From NCBI RefSeq assembly GCF_014650455.1, contig NZ_BMUZ01000015.1, forward strand, positions 70,257 through 134,256: 64,000 bases of DNA, in the 5' to 3' direction. Shown piece by piece: positions 26,450 to 37,153 of this stretch (positions within the stretch are counted from its first letter, which is position 1; each line of letters starts with the position of its first letter). A program made the translations under genes and the position numbers. The notes under the pieces are model-generated. The model did not search any database. It saw only the letters and a list, made by a program, of their open reading frames with translations, and was not told the DNA's origin. This DNA is from Streptomyces xanthochromogenes (GTDB lineage: Bacteria; Actinomycetota; Actinomycetes; Streptomycetales; Streptomycetaceae).

Positions 26450-27472
26450 TCAGATCTTCTGCCGGCCCGTGTTGTAGAGCGACGCGGTCAGCTTGGCGGC
26501 GTCGTCCTGGCTGGCGCCGCCACCGGTGGCGGCCTTGCCCAGGTCCATCAGGATCACCACGCCGTACGTGCTGTAGTCGGCCCACACGCACGCCGGGGCC
26601 GTGAACTCCTTGGGGCCCTTCTCGGCCGTGCCGTCGGAGGCGGTGTTGGTGAACTTCATGTCCTGGCACTTCATCAGCGCGCCCTTGAACCCGGCCGGCT
26701 TGACGAGCTTGGCCGTGCCGACGAGTTCGACCTTGAGGACCTTGCTCTGGTTGGTGTTGTCCTTGGCGCTCTGGAACGAGGCGTCGATGACCTTCGCCGG
26801 GTCGCTGATCTCACCCCAGTAGGCCTCGGCCTGGAGCGTCTTGGCGGTCAGCGGGTTCTTCTGGGCGTCGCCGGAGTCGTACTGGGCGCCGATCTGCTGC
26901 GGGTTCTTGACGCCGGCGGCCTCGGCCTTCTTCTTCTGCTCGGCCGTCATCGGAGCCGTCTGGTCGCCCTGGGCGGACTTCTTGTAGTCGTCGACCGCGG
27001 CGGGCAGGACGACCTTGTAGCCCTTGGTGTCGGCCGACACGTCGCCGTTGCTGGCGCCGCCCTTGGTGAGGAACCACACGCCGCCGCCGATGACCGCGAG
27101 AGCCACGACGACCGAGGCGACGATGAGGCCGGTCTTCTTCTTCGGCGCCGGGGGCACGGGCTGCATCGGGCCGCCGTAAGGAGGCTGCTGGCCGTACGGG
27201 GGCTGTTGGGGCGGCTGCCCGTACGGGCCGGGCTGCTGCGCCTGCTGCTGCGGGTAGCCGTAGGGCTGCTGCGGCGGCTGCTGGCCGTACGGGCCCGGCT
27301 GCTGCGGGGGCACGCCCTGCGGCGCCTGCTGCGGGTAGCCGTACCCGGGCTGCGGCTGACCGGACTGCGGCTGGCCGGGCTGCCCGTAGGGCTGCTGCGG
27401 GGGCTGCTGGCCGTACGGACCGGGCTGCTGGGGCTGCTGGCCGCCGTACGGGCCCGGCTGGTTGTAGCTCAT
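26450..27472 (-). CDS. Pro/Gln/Gly/Tyr-rich single-pass membrane protein
   Basis: 340 residues. Residues 1-110 are low-complexity, built from PGPYGQQPPQQPYG-like repeats. A KKK cluster (about 113-115) precedes a single membrane helix (GLIVASVVVALAVIGGGVWFL), placing the low-complexity arm in the cytoplasm and the remaining 200 residues outside. The outer part is mixed alpha/beta with two cysteines (MKCQDMKF and PACVWADYS) that could form a disulfide. This arrangement is common in streptomycete membrane proteins of unknown function; I do not recognise an enzyme. AGGGGGAA precedes the ATG. It is divergent from valS. Confidence 0.8.
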   Translation of the reverse strand: MSYNQPGPYGGQQPQQPGPYGQQPPQQPYGQPGQPQSGQPQPGYGYPQQAPQGVPPQQPGPYGQQPPQQPYGYPQQQAQQPGPYGQPPQQPPYGQQPPYGGPMQPVPPAPKKKTGLIVASVVVALAVIGGGVWFLTKGGASNGDVSADTKGYKVVLPAAVDDYKKSAQGDQTAPMTAEQKKKAEAAGVKNPQQIGAQYDSGDAQKNPLTAKTLQAEAYWGEISDPAKVIDASFQSAKDNTNQSKVLKVELVGTAKLVKPAGFKGALMKCQDMKFTNTASDGTAEKGPKEFTAPACVWADYSTYGVVILMDLGKAATGGGASQDDAAKLTASLYNTGRQKI

Positions 27473-27597
27473 TGGTGGGTTCCCCCTAGGAATGCTTATC
27501 CGATCCGGACATCCTGGCCGAAGGGGCGCCGACGCGGTGCATCGGGGGGCCCACCGTTACGAAAACTTCCCGTTTCAGTACGGGCCGGTGACACCCC

Positions 27598-27603
27598 TAA
27601 ACT
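27598..27603 (+). promoter_or_regulatory. Leaderless -10 box of valS
   Basis: TAAACT ends exactly six bases before the valS GTG, with no ribosome binding site between, so transcription should start at or next to the start codon. A -35 is weak (TTTCAG at 27573-27578). The segment TAAACTGGCCCGGTGACC closely resembles that of folC. Confidence 0.6.
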
Positions 27604-27609
27604 GGCCCG

Positions 27610-30234
<2,625 letters not shown>

Positions 30235-30256
30235 TCCGGACGCCGTACGGAGACGA

Positions 30257-30291
30257 GGAAGGCCCCCGGGACCCGGTCCCGGGGGCCTTCC
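30257..30291. terminator. Bidirectional terminator valS / VKOR
   Basis: Perfect 17-bp inverted repeat (30257-30273 and 30275-30291) with a minimal loop, between two convergent genes. Confidence 0.8.
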
Positions 30292-30302
30292 CCTGTGCGC
30301 GT

Positions 30303-30869
30303 TCAGAACAGCCGGTCGCCGAACTCCGCCCACACCAGCGCCGCCACGACCGCGTACATCGCCAGCGGCACCAGCCAGTGCGGCACCACCCGGCGCACCC
30401 AGGAGCGGGGCCGGGCGACCTGCCGGGTGACGTACCAGAACAGCGGGATCATCACCGCCCAGACCAGCAGGCACCACGGGCACAGCGCGCCGATGACGTA
30501 CAGGCACTGGCCGATCAGCCAGACCGTGAAGGCGAAGCCCGCCGTGACGCCGGCCCACACACCGAGCCACAGCCACCGCGGGAACGCGGCGCCGGCGACC
30601 AGGGCGAGCCCGAGTGCCGCGAGGGCCGCGAACGCGCCCACGCCGAGCAGCATGTTGGGGAAGCCGAGCAGATTGCCCTGCCACGTGTCCATCACGTCGC
30701 CGCAGCTGAGCACCGCGTTGATGTTGCAGCCGGGGGAGAAGGCCGGGTTCTCCAGGGTGTGGATGCGGTCCGCGGTCAGGACCGCGGAGGCGAGGGTGCC
30801 GAGCAGTCCGCCGACCAGCAGGAGCAGACCGGTGCCGCGCGCGGAACGGCTGGGGGAGGGGGCAGGCAT
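30303..30869 (-). CDS. Vitamin K epoxide reductase (VKOR) family protein
   Basis: 188-residue membrane protein with about five helices. VKOR homologues reoxidise disulfide-forming partners using quinones, the actinobacterial counterpart of DsbB. Both redox sites are present: the loop pair CNINAVLSCG (about residues 48-57) and the membrane CPWC (ALCPWCLLVW). No thioredoxin-like domain is fused and no DsbA-like partner is adjacent. ATG 30869 is used; TAGCGT (minus strand, 30877-30882) ends seven bases before it, so it is probably leaderless. Divergent from the histidine kinase. Confidence 0.9.
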   Translation of the reverse strand: MPAPSPSRSARGTGLLLLVGGLLGTLASAVLTADRIHTLENPAFSPGCNINAVLSCGDVMDTWQGNLLGFPNMLLGVGAFAALAALGLALVAGAAFPRWLWLGVWAGVTAGFAFTVWLIGQCLYVIGALCPWCLLVWAVMIPLFWYVTRQVARPRSWVRRVVPHWLVPLAMYAVVAALVWAEFGDRLF

Positions 30870-30988
30870 GGACACCACGCTAGGGAAACGGACGGCCGGG
30901 AGGGCAGGGTCCAACGGACAGGACCCACGTGCGACATATCACTAAATTTGGGCCGTTCGGCTCGGGCGTTCGGGCCCAAAGACCTTGG

Positions 30989-32161
30989 ATGATGGAGGGC
31001 ATGCAGACCCCGCCCTCCCCCTCCGCGCCGCGGCGCGCGCTGGCGGCGGCGCGTGCCGCGAGCACGCGCTGGGTGGGCGAGGAGCGCGCTCTGGACGTGC
31101 TGATCGCGCTGAGCTGCTTCGGTCTGATGGTCCTGGACGTGCCGGGCCTGGCCAAGGCCGACAACTCCCTCAACAGTTACACCGCCCCGCCCGTGCTGGC
31201 GCTCGGCGCGGCGACCCTGTTCTTCCGGCGCCGCTGGCCGTGGCTGCCGTATCTGGTCTCGCTGCTCTTCCTCGGCTGGCTGCACCAGCTGAACCTGGTC
31301 CAGTTCGCGCTGTACTCCGTCGGCCGCTTCCGGGGCCGGCGCGCGGGCGTCCTCGCCACCATCGGGTACATCGCGGTGGCGTACGTCCTGTTCAACCTGC
31401 CGGGCTGGCCCGACACCCGGGGCGAGACGCTCAGTTCGTTCCTGGCGATCGTGGTGCCGGTGGGGGTGCTCGCCTCCGGCGTCGGCATCTCCGCCTACCG
31501 GCACGACCTCGTCCACGAGCTGGAGGCCCAACGGGCCGAGACCGCGGCCCTGCAGGCGGTGCAGGCCGAGCGCGTGTCGGTGGCCCGGGACGTGCACGAC
31601 ATGGTGGGCCGGGAGCTGACGATGCTCGCGGTGCGCTCCGAGGTGCTCGCGATGCGGGCCAGGAACGAGCCGCACCACAAGGACTTCGAGGAGCTCGCCG
31701 ATACCGCGCGCCGGGCCCACCTCATGCTGAACGAGATCATCGTGCGGCGCGCGGACGAACGCACCGCGACCCCCGGCATCGAGGGGCTGCCCGCGCTGGC
31801 CGAGGAGAGCCGGAGCGCGGGCACCCCGGTCGGCCTCGACATAGAAGAGGCCGCGCACCGGCTGTCGCCGCTGCGGCAGGCGGCCGTCTACCGGGTCGTC
31901 CAGGAGTGCCTGACCAACTCGGTCAAGCACGCACAGGGGGAGCCGGTCGCGGTGACGATCCGGCTCCTGGGCGGCCACCTCGTGGTGACCGTGCAGAACC
32001 CGCTGCCGCGCTCGGCCCCGATGAAGGACCCGGTCTCCACGGGGACCGGCACCTTCTCGATGCGGGAGCGGGTGGAGAGCATGGGCGGCTCGCTCGCCAC
32101 GACCCGTACCGACACCACCTACGAGGTACGGGCCACGCTTCCGGCGGGCACGGTCGGCTGA
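30989..32161 (+). CDS. Sensor histidine kinase (NarL/DesK class), orphan
   Basis: About 390 residues with six predicted membrane helices (residues about 25-170), a coiled coil and a HisKA_3 dimerisation domain with the phospho-acceptor His203 in VARDVHDMVGRELT. The HATPase_c domain follows (N box QECLTNSVKHA, G-rich GTGTFSMRERVESMGGSL). Such kinases normally phosphorylate a LuxR-type response regulator, but none is adjacent. Starts at 30989, 30992 and 31001 are all ATG; none has ideal Shine-Dalgarno spacing (GGAGGG lies immediately before 31001). Its 3' end faces the MreB paralogue gene. Confidence 0.88.
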   Translation: MMEGMQTPPSPSAPRRALAAARAASTRWVGEERALDVLIALSCFGLMVLDVPGLAKADNSLNSYTAPPVLALGAATLFFRRRWPWLPYLVSLLFLGWLHQLNLVQFALYSVGRFRGRRAGVLATIGYIAVAYVLFNLPGWPDTRGETLSSFLAIVVPVGVLASGVGISAYRHDLVHELEAQRAETAALQAVQAERVSVARDVHDMVGRELTMLAVRSEVLAMRARNEPHHKDFEELADTARRAHLMLNEIIVRRADERTATPGIEGLPALAEESRSAGTPVGLDIEEAAHRLSPLRQAAVYRVVQECLTNSVKHAQGEPVAVTIRLLGGHLVVTVQNPLPRSAPMKDPVSTGTGTFSMRERVESMGGSLATTRTDTTYEVRATLPAGTVG

Positions 32162-32186
32162 CGCCGCCGCCCGGCGGCACCGGGCC

Positions 32187-32252
32187 CGGCGGCCCGTGCG
32201 CCTCCGCTCGGCGGGACCCAGCGGCGGCCCGTGCGGCCTCCGCCCGGCGGGG
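32187..32252 (+). repeat. Short imperfect direct repeat between convergent genes
   Basis: Two imperfect copies of a roughly 27-base G/C-rich unit containing GCGGCCCGTGCG followed by CCTCCGC and CGGCGGG, at about 32187-32215 and 32223-32252. There is no coding or clear terminator structure; it separates the kinase and MreB paralogue stops. Confidence 0.4.
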
Positions 32253-32264
32253 CGCCGTCCGGGC

Positions 32265-33272
32265 CTAGGTGCCGACGAGCAGCTTCTGCAACTGGTCGAA
32301 GTCCTCCACGCACTTGCCCGAGCCGAGCGCCACGCAGTCCAGCGGGTTGTCGGCCACGAACACCGGGATGCCGGTCGCCGACGCCATCCGCAGATCGAGG
32401 CCCGGCAGCAGGGCGCCGCCGCCGGTCAGCACGATGCCGTGCTCCATCACATCGCCGGACAGCTCCGGCGGGCACTCCTCCAGGGTGACCTTCACCGCCG
32501 CGATGATCGACTCGACGGGCTCGTCGAGCGCGGCCCGCACCTCCCGGGCGGTCAGCGACAGCGTCTTGGGCAGCCCGCCCACCTTCTCGCGGCCCCGGAT
32601 CGTGAAGGCCCGCTCCTCCAGCTCCTCGTCGCCCGGCACCGGCCACGCCGACCCGATGGCGCACTTGACGTCCTCGGCGGTGCGCTCGCCGATCAGCAGC
32701 GAGTGCTCCTTGCGCACGTAATCGGTGATCGCGGTGTCCAGGCGGTCGCCGCCCACCCGCAGGGACTGCGCGGTCACGATGCCGCCGAGCGAGATCACCG
32801 CGACCTCGGTGGTGCCGCCGCCGATGTCCACCACCATCGAGCCGCGCGGCTCCGCGACCGGAAGCCCGGCCCCGATCGCCGCCGCCATGGGCTCCTCGAT
32901 GAGGTGCACGGCCTTCGCGCCGGAGCGCTGGGCGGCGTGCACGATCGCGCGCCGCTCCACCGGGGTCACCCCGCTCGGCACGCACACCACCATGCGGGTG
33001 CGCGGACGGCGGCCCGGCACCGCCTTCTTCACGAAGTGCCGGATCATTTCCTCCGCGGCCTCGTAGTCGCTGATCACGCCGTCCCGCAGCGGCCGGATCG
33101 CGGTGATCGAACCGGGGGTGCGGCCGATGGTCTCCTTGGCCTCCGTGCCGACGGCGAGGGCCGTGCGGCCGCCCTCCTTCATCGCCACCACGGACGGCTC
33201 GTTGAGCACGATGCCCTGCCCCCTGGCGTACAGAAGCGTGTTGGCGGTGCCGAGGTCGATCCCTATGTCCAT
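32265..33272 (-). CDS. Second MreB-family actin-like protein (MreB paralogue)
   Basis: 335 residues, full-length actin/Hsp70-fold filament protein with all nucleotide motifs: phosphate 1 DIGIDLGTANTLLY, phosphate 2 MVVDIGGGTTEVAVISLGG, adenosine motif IVLTGGGALLPGLD and connecting EEPMAAAIGAGLPV. It clearly belongs to the MreB family but differs from the mreB product at 36010 at many positions and has a short insertion (WPVPGDEELEERAF). ATG 33272 is preferred; TTG 33281 is possible; neither has a good ribosome binding site. It stands alone on the minus strand, without mreC or mreD. It could be a Mbl-like cytoskeletal partner for sporulation or growth. Confidence 0.88.
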   Translation of the reverse strand: MDIGIDLGTANTLLYARGQGIVLNEPSVVAMKEGGRTALAVGTEAKETIGRTPGSITAIRPLRDGVISDYEAAEEMIRHFVKKAVPGRRPRTRMVVCVPSGVTPVERRAIVHAAQRSGAKAVHLIEEPMAAAIGAGLPVAEPRGSMVVDIGGGTTEVAVISLGGIVTAQSLRVGGDRLDTAITDYVRKEHSLLIGERTAEDVKCAIGSAWPVPGDEELEERAFTIRGREKVGGLPKTLSLTAREVRAALDEPVESIIAAVKVTLEECPPELSGDVMEHGIVLTGGGALLPGLDLRMASATGIPVFVADNPLDCVALGSGKCVEDFDQLQKLLVGT

Positions 33273-33361
33273 GATCGCCAAGTTTGCCCGGACGGCCCGG
33301 GGGACCCGGGGGCCGAACGTCCCGAAAGGGGCGGGTCCAAGGTCCTGTCGGTACCCCTCCG

Positions 33362-33367
33362 TAGACT
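33362..33367 (+). promoter_or_regulatory. Leaderless -10 box of folC
   Basis: TAGACT ends exactly six bases before the folC GTG, in the segment TAGACTGGTCCCGTGACC. There is no ribosome binding site. The arrangement and sequence are almost those of valS. Confidence 0.6.
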
Positions 33368-33373
33368 GGTCCC

Positions 33374-34879
33374 GTGACCGAGCAGCCCGACCGCAGTGAA
33401 GCCGATGACTTCGACGGAATCGTCGAAGCCGAGACCAACAGAGACCCCGACCTGGCGGTGATCGAGGCCGGCAGCCGCACCCTGCGCACCCACGGCGTCC
33501 AGCCCCAGGGCGAAGCCGTGCCGGGCCGCCCGGCCGACCCCGAGGTGGACGCGGCGCTGCGCGCGGTCGAGACCGAGCTGGCGGGCCGCTGGGGCGAGAC
33601 CAAGCTGGAGCCGTCCGTCACCCGGATCGCCGCCCTGATGGACGTCCTCGGGGAGCCGCAGCGCGCCTACCCGACGATCCACATCACCGGCACCAACGGC
33701 AAGACCTCCACCGCCCGCATGATCGAGGCCCTGCTCGGCGCCTTCGAGCTGCGCACCGGGCGCTACACCTCCCCGCACATCCAGTCGATCACCGAGCGGA
33801 TCAGCCTGGACGGCCTGCCGATCCCGGCCGAGCGCTTCATCGAGACGTACGAGGACATCAAGCCGTACGTCGAGATGGTCGACGCCCAGGAGGAGTTCCG
33901 GCTCTCCTTCTTCGAGGTCCTCACCGGCATGGCGTACGCGGCCTTCGCGGACGCCCCGGTGGACGTCGCCGTCGTCGAGGTCGGCATGGGCGGCACCTGG
34001 GACGCGACGAACGTCATCGACGCGGGCGTCGCCGTCGTGACCCCCATCGACCTGGACCACACCGACCGCCTGGGCAACACGACCGCCGAGATCGCCACGG
34101 AGAAGTCCGGGATCATCAAGCAGGACGCGACCGTGATCCTCGCCCAGCAGCCGGTGGACGCGGCGCAGGTCATGCTGAAGAAGGCCGTCGAGAGGGACGC
34201 GACCGTGGCCCGCGAGGGCATGGAGTTCGGCATCGTGGCCCGCGAGGTCGCCGTCGGCGGCCAGCTCCTGACGCTGCGGGGCCTGGGCGGCGAGTACGAG
34301 GACGTCTTCCTGCCTTTGTACGGCGCCCACCAGGCGCACAACGCGGCCGTCGCGCTCGCCGCCGTCGAGGCGTTCTTCGGCGTCGGCTCGCAGCAGCCGG
34401 GGCCGCTCGACATCGACACGGTCCGCAAGGCGTTCGCCTCCGTCGTCTCGCCCGGCCGCCTGGAGGTCGTGCGCCGCTCGCCGACCGTGGTCCTGGACGC
34501 CGCACACAACCCGGCGGGGGCCCGGGCGACGGCGGACGGCCTGACCGAGGCGTTCGGCTTCTCGCGTCTGATCGGTGTCGTCGCCGCCAGCGCCGACAAG
34601 GACGTCAAGGGGCTGCTCGAAGCGTTCGAGCCGGTCCTCGCCGAGGTCGTGGTCACGGCCAACGCCTCCATGCGCTCCATGGACGTGGACGAGCTGGCCG
34701 CGCTCGCCGTCGAGGTCTTCGGCGACGAGCGGGTCGTGGTCGAGCCCCGACTGGACGACGCCATCGAGGCCGCCATCACCCTGGCCGAGGAGGAGGACGA
34801 GTACGCGGGCGCGGGCGTCCTCGTCACCGGCTCCGTGTTCACGGTCGGCGACGCCCGGCTGCTGCTGAAGAGGGGCTGA
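33374..34879 (+). CDS. folC: Folylpolyglutamate synthase / dihydrofolate synthase
   Basis: 501 residues, Mur-ligase-like fold. It adds glutamate to dihydropteroate and to folates. ATP loop is HITGTNGKTSTARM, followed by GRYTSPH, VEVGMGGTWDATNV and the C-terminal domain motif VLDAAHNPAGARA. The N-terminus has an extra acidic stretch of about 60 residues (EADDFDGIVEAETNRDPD) before the conserved ALRAVETEL, a common streptomycete extension. GTG 33374 is supported by the leaderless promoter; an internal start cannot be excluded. The membrane protein gene follows after four bases. Confidence 0.95.
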   Translation: MTEQPDRSEADDFDGIVEAETNRDPDLAVIEAGSRTLRTHGVQPQGEAVPGRPADPEVDAALRAVETELAGRWGETKLEPSVTRIAALMDVLGEPQRAYPTIHITGTNGKTSTARMIEALLGAFELRTGRYTSPHIQSITERISLDGLPIPAERFIETYEDIKPYVEMVDAQEEFRLSFFEVLTGMAYAAFADAPVDVAVVEVGMGGTWDATNVIDAGVAVVTPIDLDHTDRLGNTTAEIATEKSGIIKQDATVILAQQPVDAAQVMLKKAVERDATVAREGMEFGIVAREVAVGGQLLTLRGLGGEYEDVFLPLYGAHQAHNAAVALAAVEAFFGVGSQQPGPLDIDTVRKAFASVVSPGRLEVVRRSPTVVLDAAHNPAGARATADGLTEAFGFSRLIGVVAASADKDVKGLLEAFEPVLAEVVVTANASMRSMDVDELAALAVEVFGDERVVVEPRLDDAIEAAITLAEEEDEYAGAGVLVTGSVFTVGDARLLLKRG

Positions 34880-34883
34880 CCCG

Positions 34884-35240
34884 ATGCGTACGCTCTGCGC
34901 GTCCACCCTGATCGGTGAATTCTTCGTGATCGCCTTCGCGGGCCTGGTCGCCATGAAGGACCCCGACCTCGCCACCACCACCGTGTGGACGGTGTGCGGC
35001 ATCGGCATGCTGCTCTCGGTGCTGCTCTGCGGGATGCTCGGCCGGCGCGGCGGCGTCGAGCTCGGCTGGGCGCTCCAGATCGCCCTGATCGCGAGTGGGT
35101 TCGCCGTGCCGCTGATGTTCTTCATGGGCGTGCTGTTCGCGGCCCTGTGGTGGGCCTCGGTCCACTACGGCCGCAAGATCGACGAGGCGAAGGCGAGATT
35201 CGCGGCCCAGGCCGAAGCCCAGGCACAGCCACAGGCCTAG
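34884..35240 (+). CDS. DUF4233 small membrane protein
   Basis: 118 residues with four predicted membrane helices (MRTLCASTLIGEFFVIAFAGLVA; TVCGIGMLLSVLLCG; LGWALQIALIASGFA; PLMFFMGVLFAALWWASVHYG) and a charged C-terminal tail, KIDEAKARFAAQAEA. DUF4233 proteins are typically encoded between folC and ndk in actinobacteria, as here. Function unknown. Its start lies four bases after the folC stop, so translation is probably coupled. Confidence 0.85.
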   Translation: MRTLCASTLIGEFFVIAFAGLVAMKDPDLATTTVWTVCGIGMLLSVLLCGMLGRRGGVELGWALQIALIASGFAVPLMFFMGVLFAALWWASVHYGRKIDEAKARFAAQAEAQAQPQA

Positions 35241-35260
35241 GAAGCGGTGGCGGGACCGGG

Positions 35261-35290
35261 TGTCGGGCCTTCGGCTACACCCGGTAATCT
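35261..35290 (+). promoter_or_regulatory. Candidate ndk promoter
   Basis: TGTCGG (35261-35266) and TAATCT (35285-35290), spacing 18 bases, followed by a 38-base leader carrying AAGGAG. The -10 fits well; the -35 is weak. Confidence 0.4.
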
Positions 35291-35327
35291 CGGCGGACCG
35301 CACACGTTTGCCAAGGAGCCGCACACC

Positions 35328-35741
35328 ATGACGCAGCGCACCCTCGTCCTCCTCAAGCCGGACGCCGTCCGCCGCTCGCTGGTCGGGGAGATCATCGGCC
35401 GCATCGAGCGCAAGGCCGGCTGGCAGATCACCGCCCTTGAGCTGCGCACCCTGGATCAGGACACCCTGGAGCAGCACTACGGCGAGCACAAGGGCAAGCC
35501 TTTCTACGAGCCGCTCGTGGAGTTCATGTCCTCGGGTCCGGTCGTCGCCCTGGTCGTCGAGGGTGAGCGCGTCATCGAGGGCGTACGCCAGTTGGCGGGT
35601 CCCACCGACCCGATCGCCGCGGCCCCCGGCTCCATCCGTGGCGACTTCGGCACCATCGTCCGGGAAAATCTCATCCACGCCTCGGACTCCGAGGAGTCCG
35701 CGGAGCGAGAACTGAAGATTTTCTTCCCGGGCCGCGACTGA
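35328..35741 (+). CDS. ndk: Nucleoside diphosphate kinase
   Basis: 137 residues, normal length. It transfers the gamma-phosphate of ATP to nucleoside diphosphates through a phosphohistidine. N-terminus TQRTLVLLKPDAVRRSLVGEII, GSIRGDFG and the active-site His in ENLIHASDSEESAERE. The ATG at 35328 is chosen because AAGGAG lies nine bases upstream; the frame is open earlier to 35247 but lacks a signal. Confidence 0.97.
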   Translation: MTQRTLVLLKPDAVRRSLVGEIIGRIERKAGWQITALELRTLDQDTLEQHYGEHKGKPFYEPLVEFMSSGPVVALVVEGERVIEGVRQLAGPTDPIAAAPGSIRGDFGTIVRENLIHASDSEESAERELKIFFPGRD

Positions 35742-35784
35742 CCCATTTACTGACGCAATGTCAGCCATATAGCGCTCACTACCT

Positions 35785-35814
35785 GGGGCGACCGAAGGAA
35801 TTTCGGTCGTCCCC
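35785..35814 (+). terminator. Terminator after ndk
   Basis: Inverted repeat GGGGCGACCGAA (35785-35796) against TTCGGTCGTCCCC (35802-35814), one bulged base, 44 bases after the ndk stop. Confidence 0.6.
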
Positions 35815-36009
35815 GGGCATATGCGGGGCGACTTCGGGAACGCATCGCCCCGACACGACGTCACCAATACTGAGGTGGACCACCGCGCCGTGTCCGTGCA
35901 GGCCGGACTACGATGGGCCCTCACGCTCAACGCACCCACCTCGCCGACCTGAGAAGCCGTCAACGCTCGATTAGGGAAGGCCGGACGCATCCTCATGGGG
36001 AGCAACAAA

Positions 36010-37029
36010 ATGTCGTTCATCGGCCGTGACATGGCTGTCGACCTCGGGACCGCCAACACGCTGGTGTACGTCAGGGGCCGCGGAATCGTCCTGAACGAGC
36101 CGTCCGTCGTCGCCATCAACACCAACACCGGCGGCATCCTTGCGGTCGGCGCGGAAGCCAAGAAGATGATCGGCCGTACGCCGGGCAACATCGTTGCCGT
36201 ACGGCCGCTGAAGGACGGCGTGATCGCCGACTTCGAAATCACCGAGCGGATGCTCCGCTACTTCATCCTGAAGATCCACAAGCGCCGGTACCTGGCCCGC
36301 CCGCGCGTCGTGGTCTGTGTGCCCTCGGGCATCACAGGAGTCGAGCGCCGCGCCGTCATCGAGGCCTCGACCCAGGCGGGCGCCCGTCAGGTGCACATCA
36401 TCGAGGAGCCCATGGCCGCGGCCATCGGCTCGGGTCTGCCGGTCCACGAGGCCACCGGCAACATGGTCGTCGACATCGGCGGCGGCACCACCGAGGTCGC
36501 CGTGATCTCGCTCGGCGGAATCGTCACGGCCCAGTCGATCCGGGTCGCCGGCGACGAGCTCGACAACGCGATCATCCAGCACATCAAGAAGGAGTACTCG
36601 CTCCTCCTCGGTGAGCGGACCGCGGAACAGATCAAGATCACGATCGGTTCCGCGTACGACCTCGACAAGGACGAGCACACCGAGATCCGCGGCCGCGACC
36701 TCGTCTCCGGGCTGCCGAAGACCGTCGTGATCTCCGCCGCCGAGGTGCGCAAGGCGATCGAGGAACCCGTCAACGCGATCGTGGACGCCGTCAAGACGAC
36801 CCTCGACAAGTGCCCGCCGGAGCTCTCCGGCGACATCATGGACCGCGGCATCGTGCTGACCGGCGGCGGCGCCCTGCTGCGCGGCCTGGACGAGCGGCTG
36901 CGCCGCGAGACCGGCATGCCGATCCACATCGCCGAGGACCCGCTGGACTCGGTCGCCCTCGGGTCCGGCAAGTGCGTGGAGGAGTTCGAAGCACTCCAGC
37001 AGGTGCTCGACGCACAGCCCCGCCGATAG
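36010..37029 (+). CDS. mreB: Rod shape-determining protein MreB
   Basis: 339-residue actin homologue. In streptomycetes MreB acts mainly in spore-wall assembly rather than tip growth. Nucleotide-binding motifs are complete: AVDLGTANTLVYVRG, NMVVDIGGGTTEVAVISLGG and IVLTGGGALLRGLD. ATG 36010 (MSFIGRDMAV) is preferred: GGGGAG lies six bases upstream, while the in-frame ATG at 35995 has none. A 268-base gap precedes it, holding the ndk terminator and presumably the cluster promoter, and a hairpin separates it from mreC. Confidence 0.97.
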   Translation: MSFIGRDMAVDLGTANTLVYVRGRGIVLNEPSVVAINTNTGGILAVGAEAKKMIGRTPGNIVAVRPLKDGVIADFEITERMLRYFILKIHKRRYLARPRVVVCVPSGITGVERRAVIEASTQAGARQVHIIEEPMAAAIGSGLPVHEATGNMVVDIGGGTTEVAVISLGGIVTAQSIRVAGDELDNAIIQHIKKEYSLLLGERTAEQIKITIGSAYDLDKDEHTEIRGRDLVSGLPKTVVISAAEVRKAIEEPVNAIVDAVKTTLDKCPPELSGDIMDRGIVLTGGGALLRGLDERLRRETGMPIHIAEDPLDSVALGSGKCVEEFEALQQVLDAQPRR

Positions 37030-37046
37030 CCCCACGGGGCCTGCTG

Positions 37047-37082
37047 TCCGCCGTATGGGTCACTGCCAACCCGTACGGCGGA
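37047..37082 (+). terminator. Hairpin between mreB and mreC
   Basis: 14-bp inverted repeat (37047-37060 and 37069-37082) with one wobble pair, followed by an A/T-rich stretch (37083-37120). It could terminate or attenuate mreB transcripts and let the downstream genes be expressed from their own promoter. Confidence 0.6.
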
Positions 37083-37153
37083 TCGTTGATATACAGATCG
37101 AAGAGATCTTGTAGATCACCCACATTCCTACGAGGAAGGCACGGCCGCCGCAC

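Noticed and set aside
27473..27609. A T-box or other riboswitch before valS
   Set aside because: Only 137 bases separate the divergent starts; no T-box sequence or specifier stem-loop is present, and the -10 box abuts the start codon.
35995..35997. ATG at 35995 as mreB start
   Set aside because: It has no Shine-Dalgarno sequence, whereas ATG 36010 has GGGGAG at ideal spacing and gives the conserved MSFIGRDMAVDLG N-terminus.
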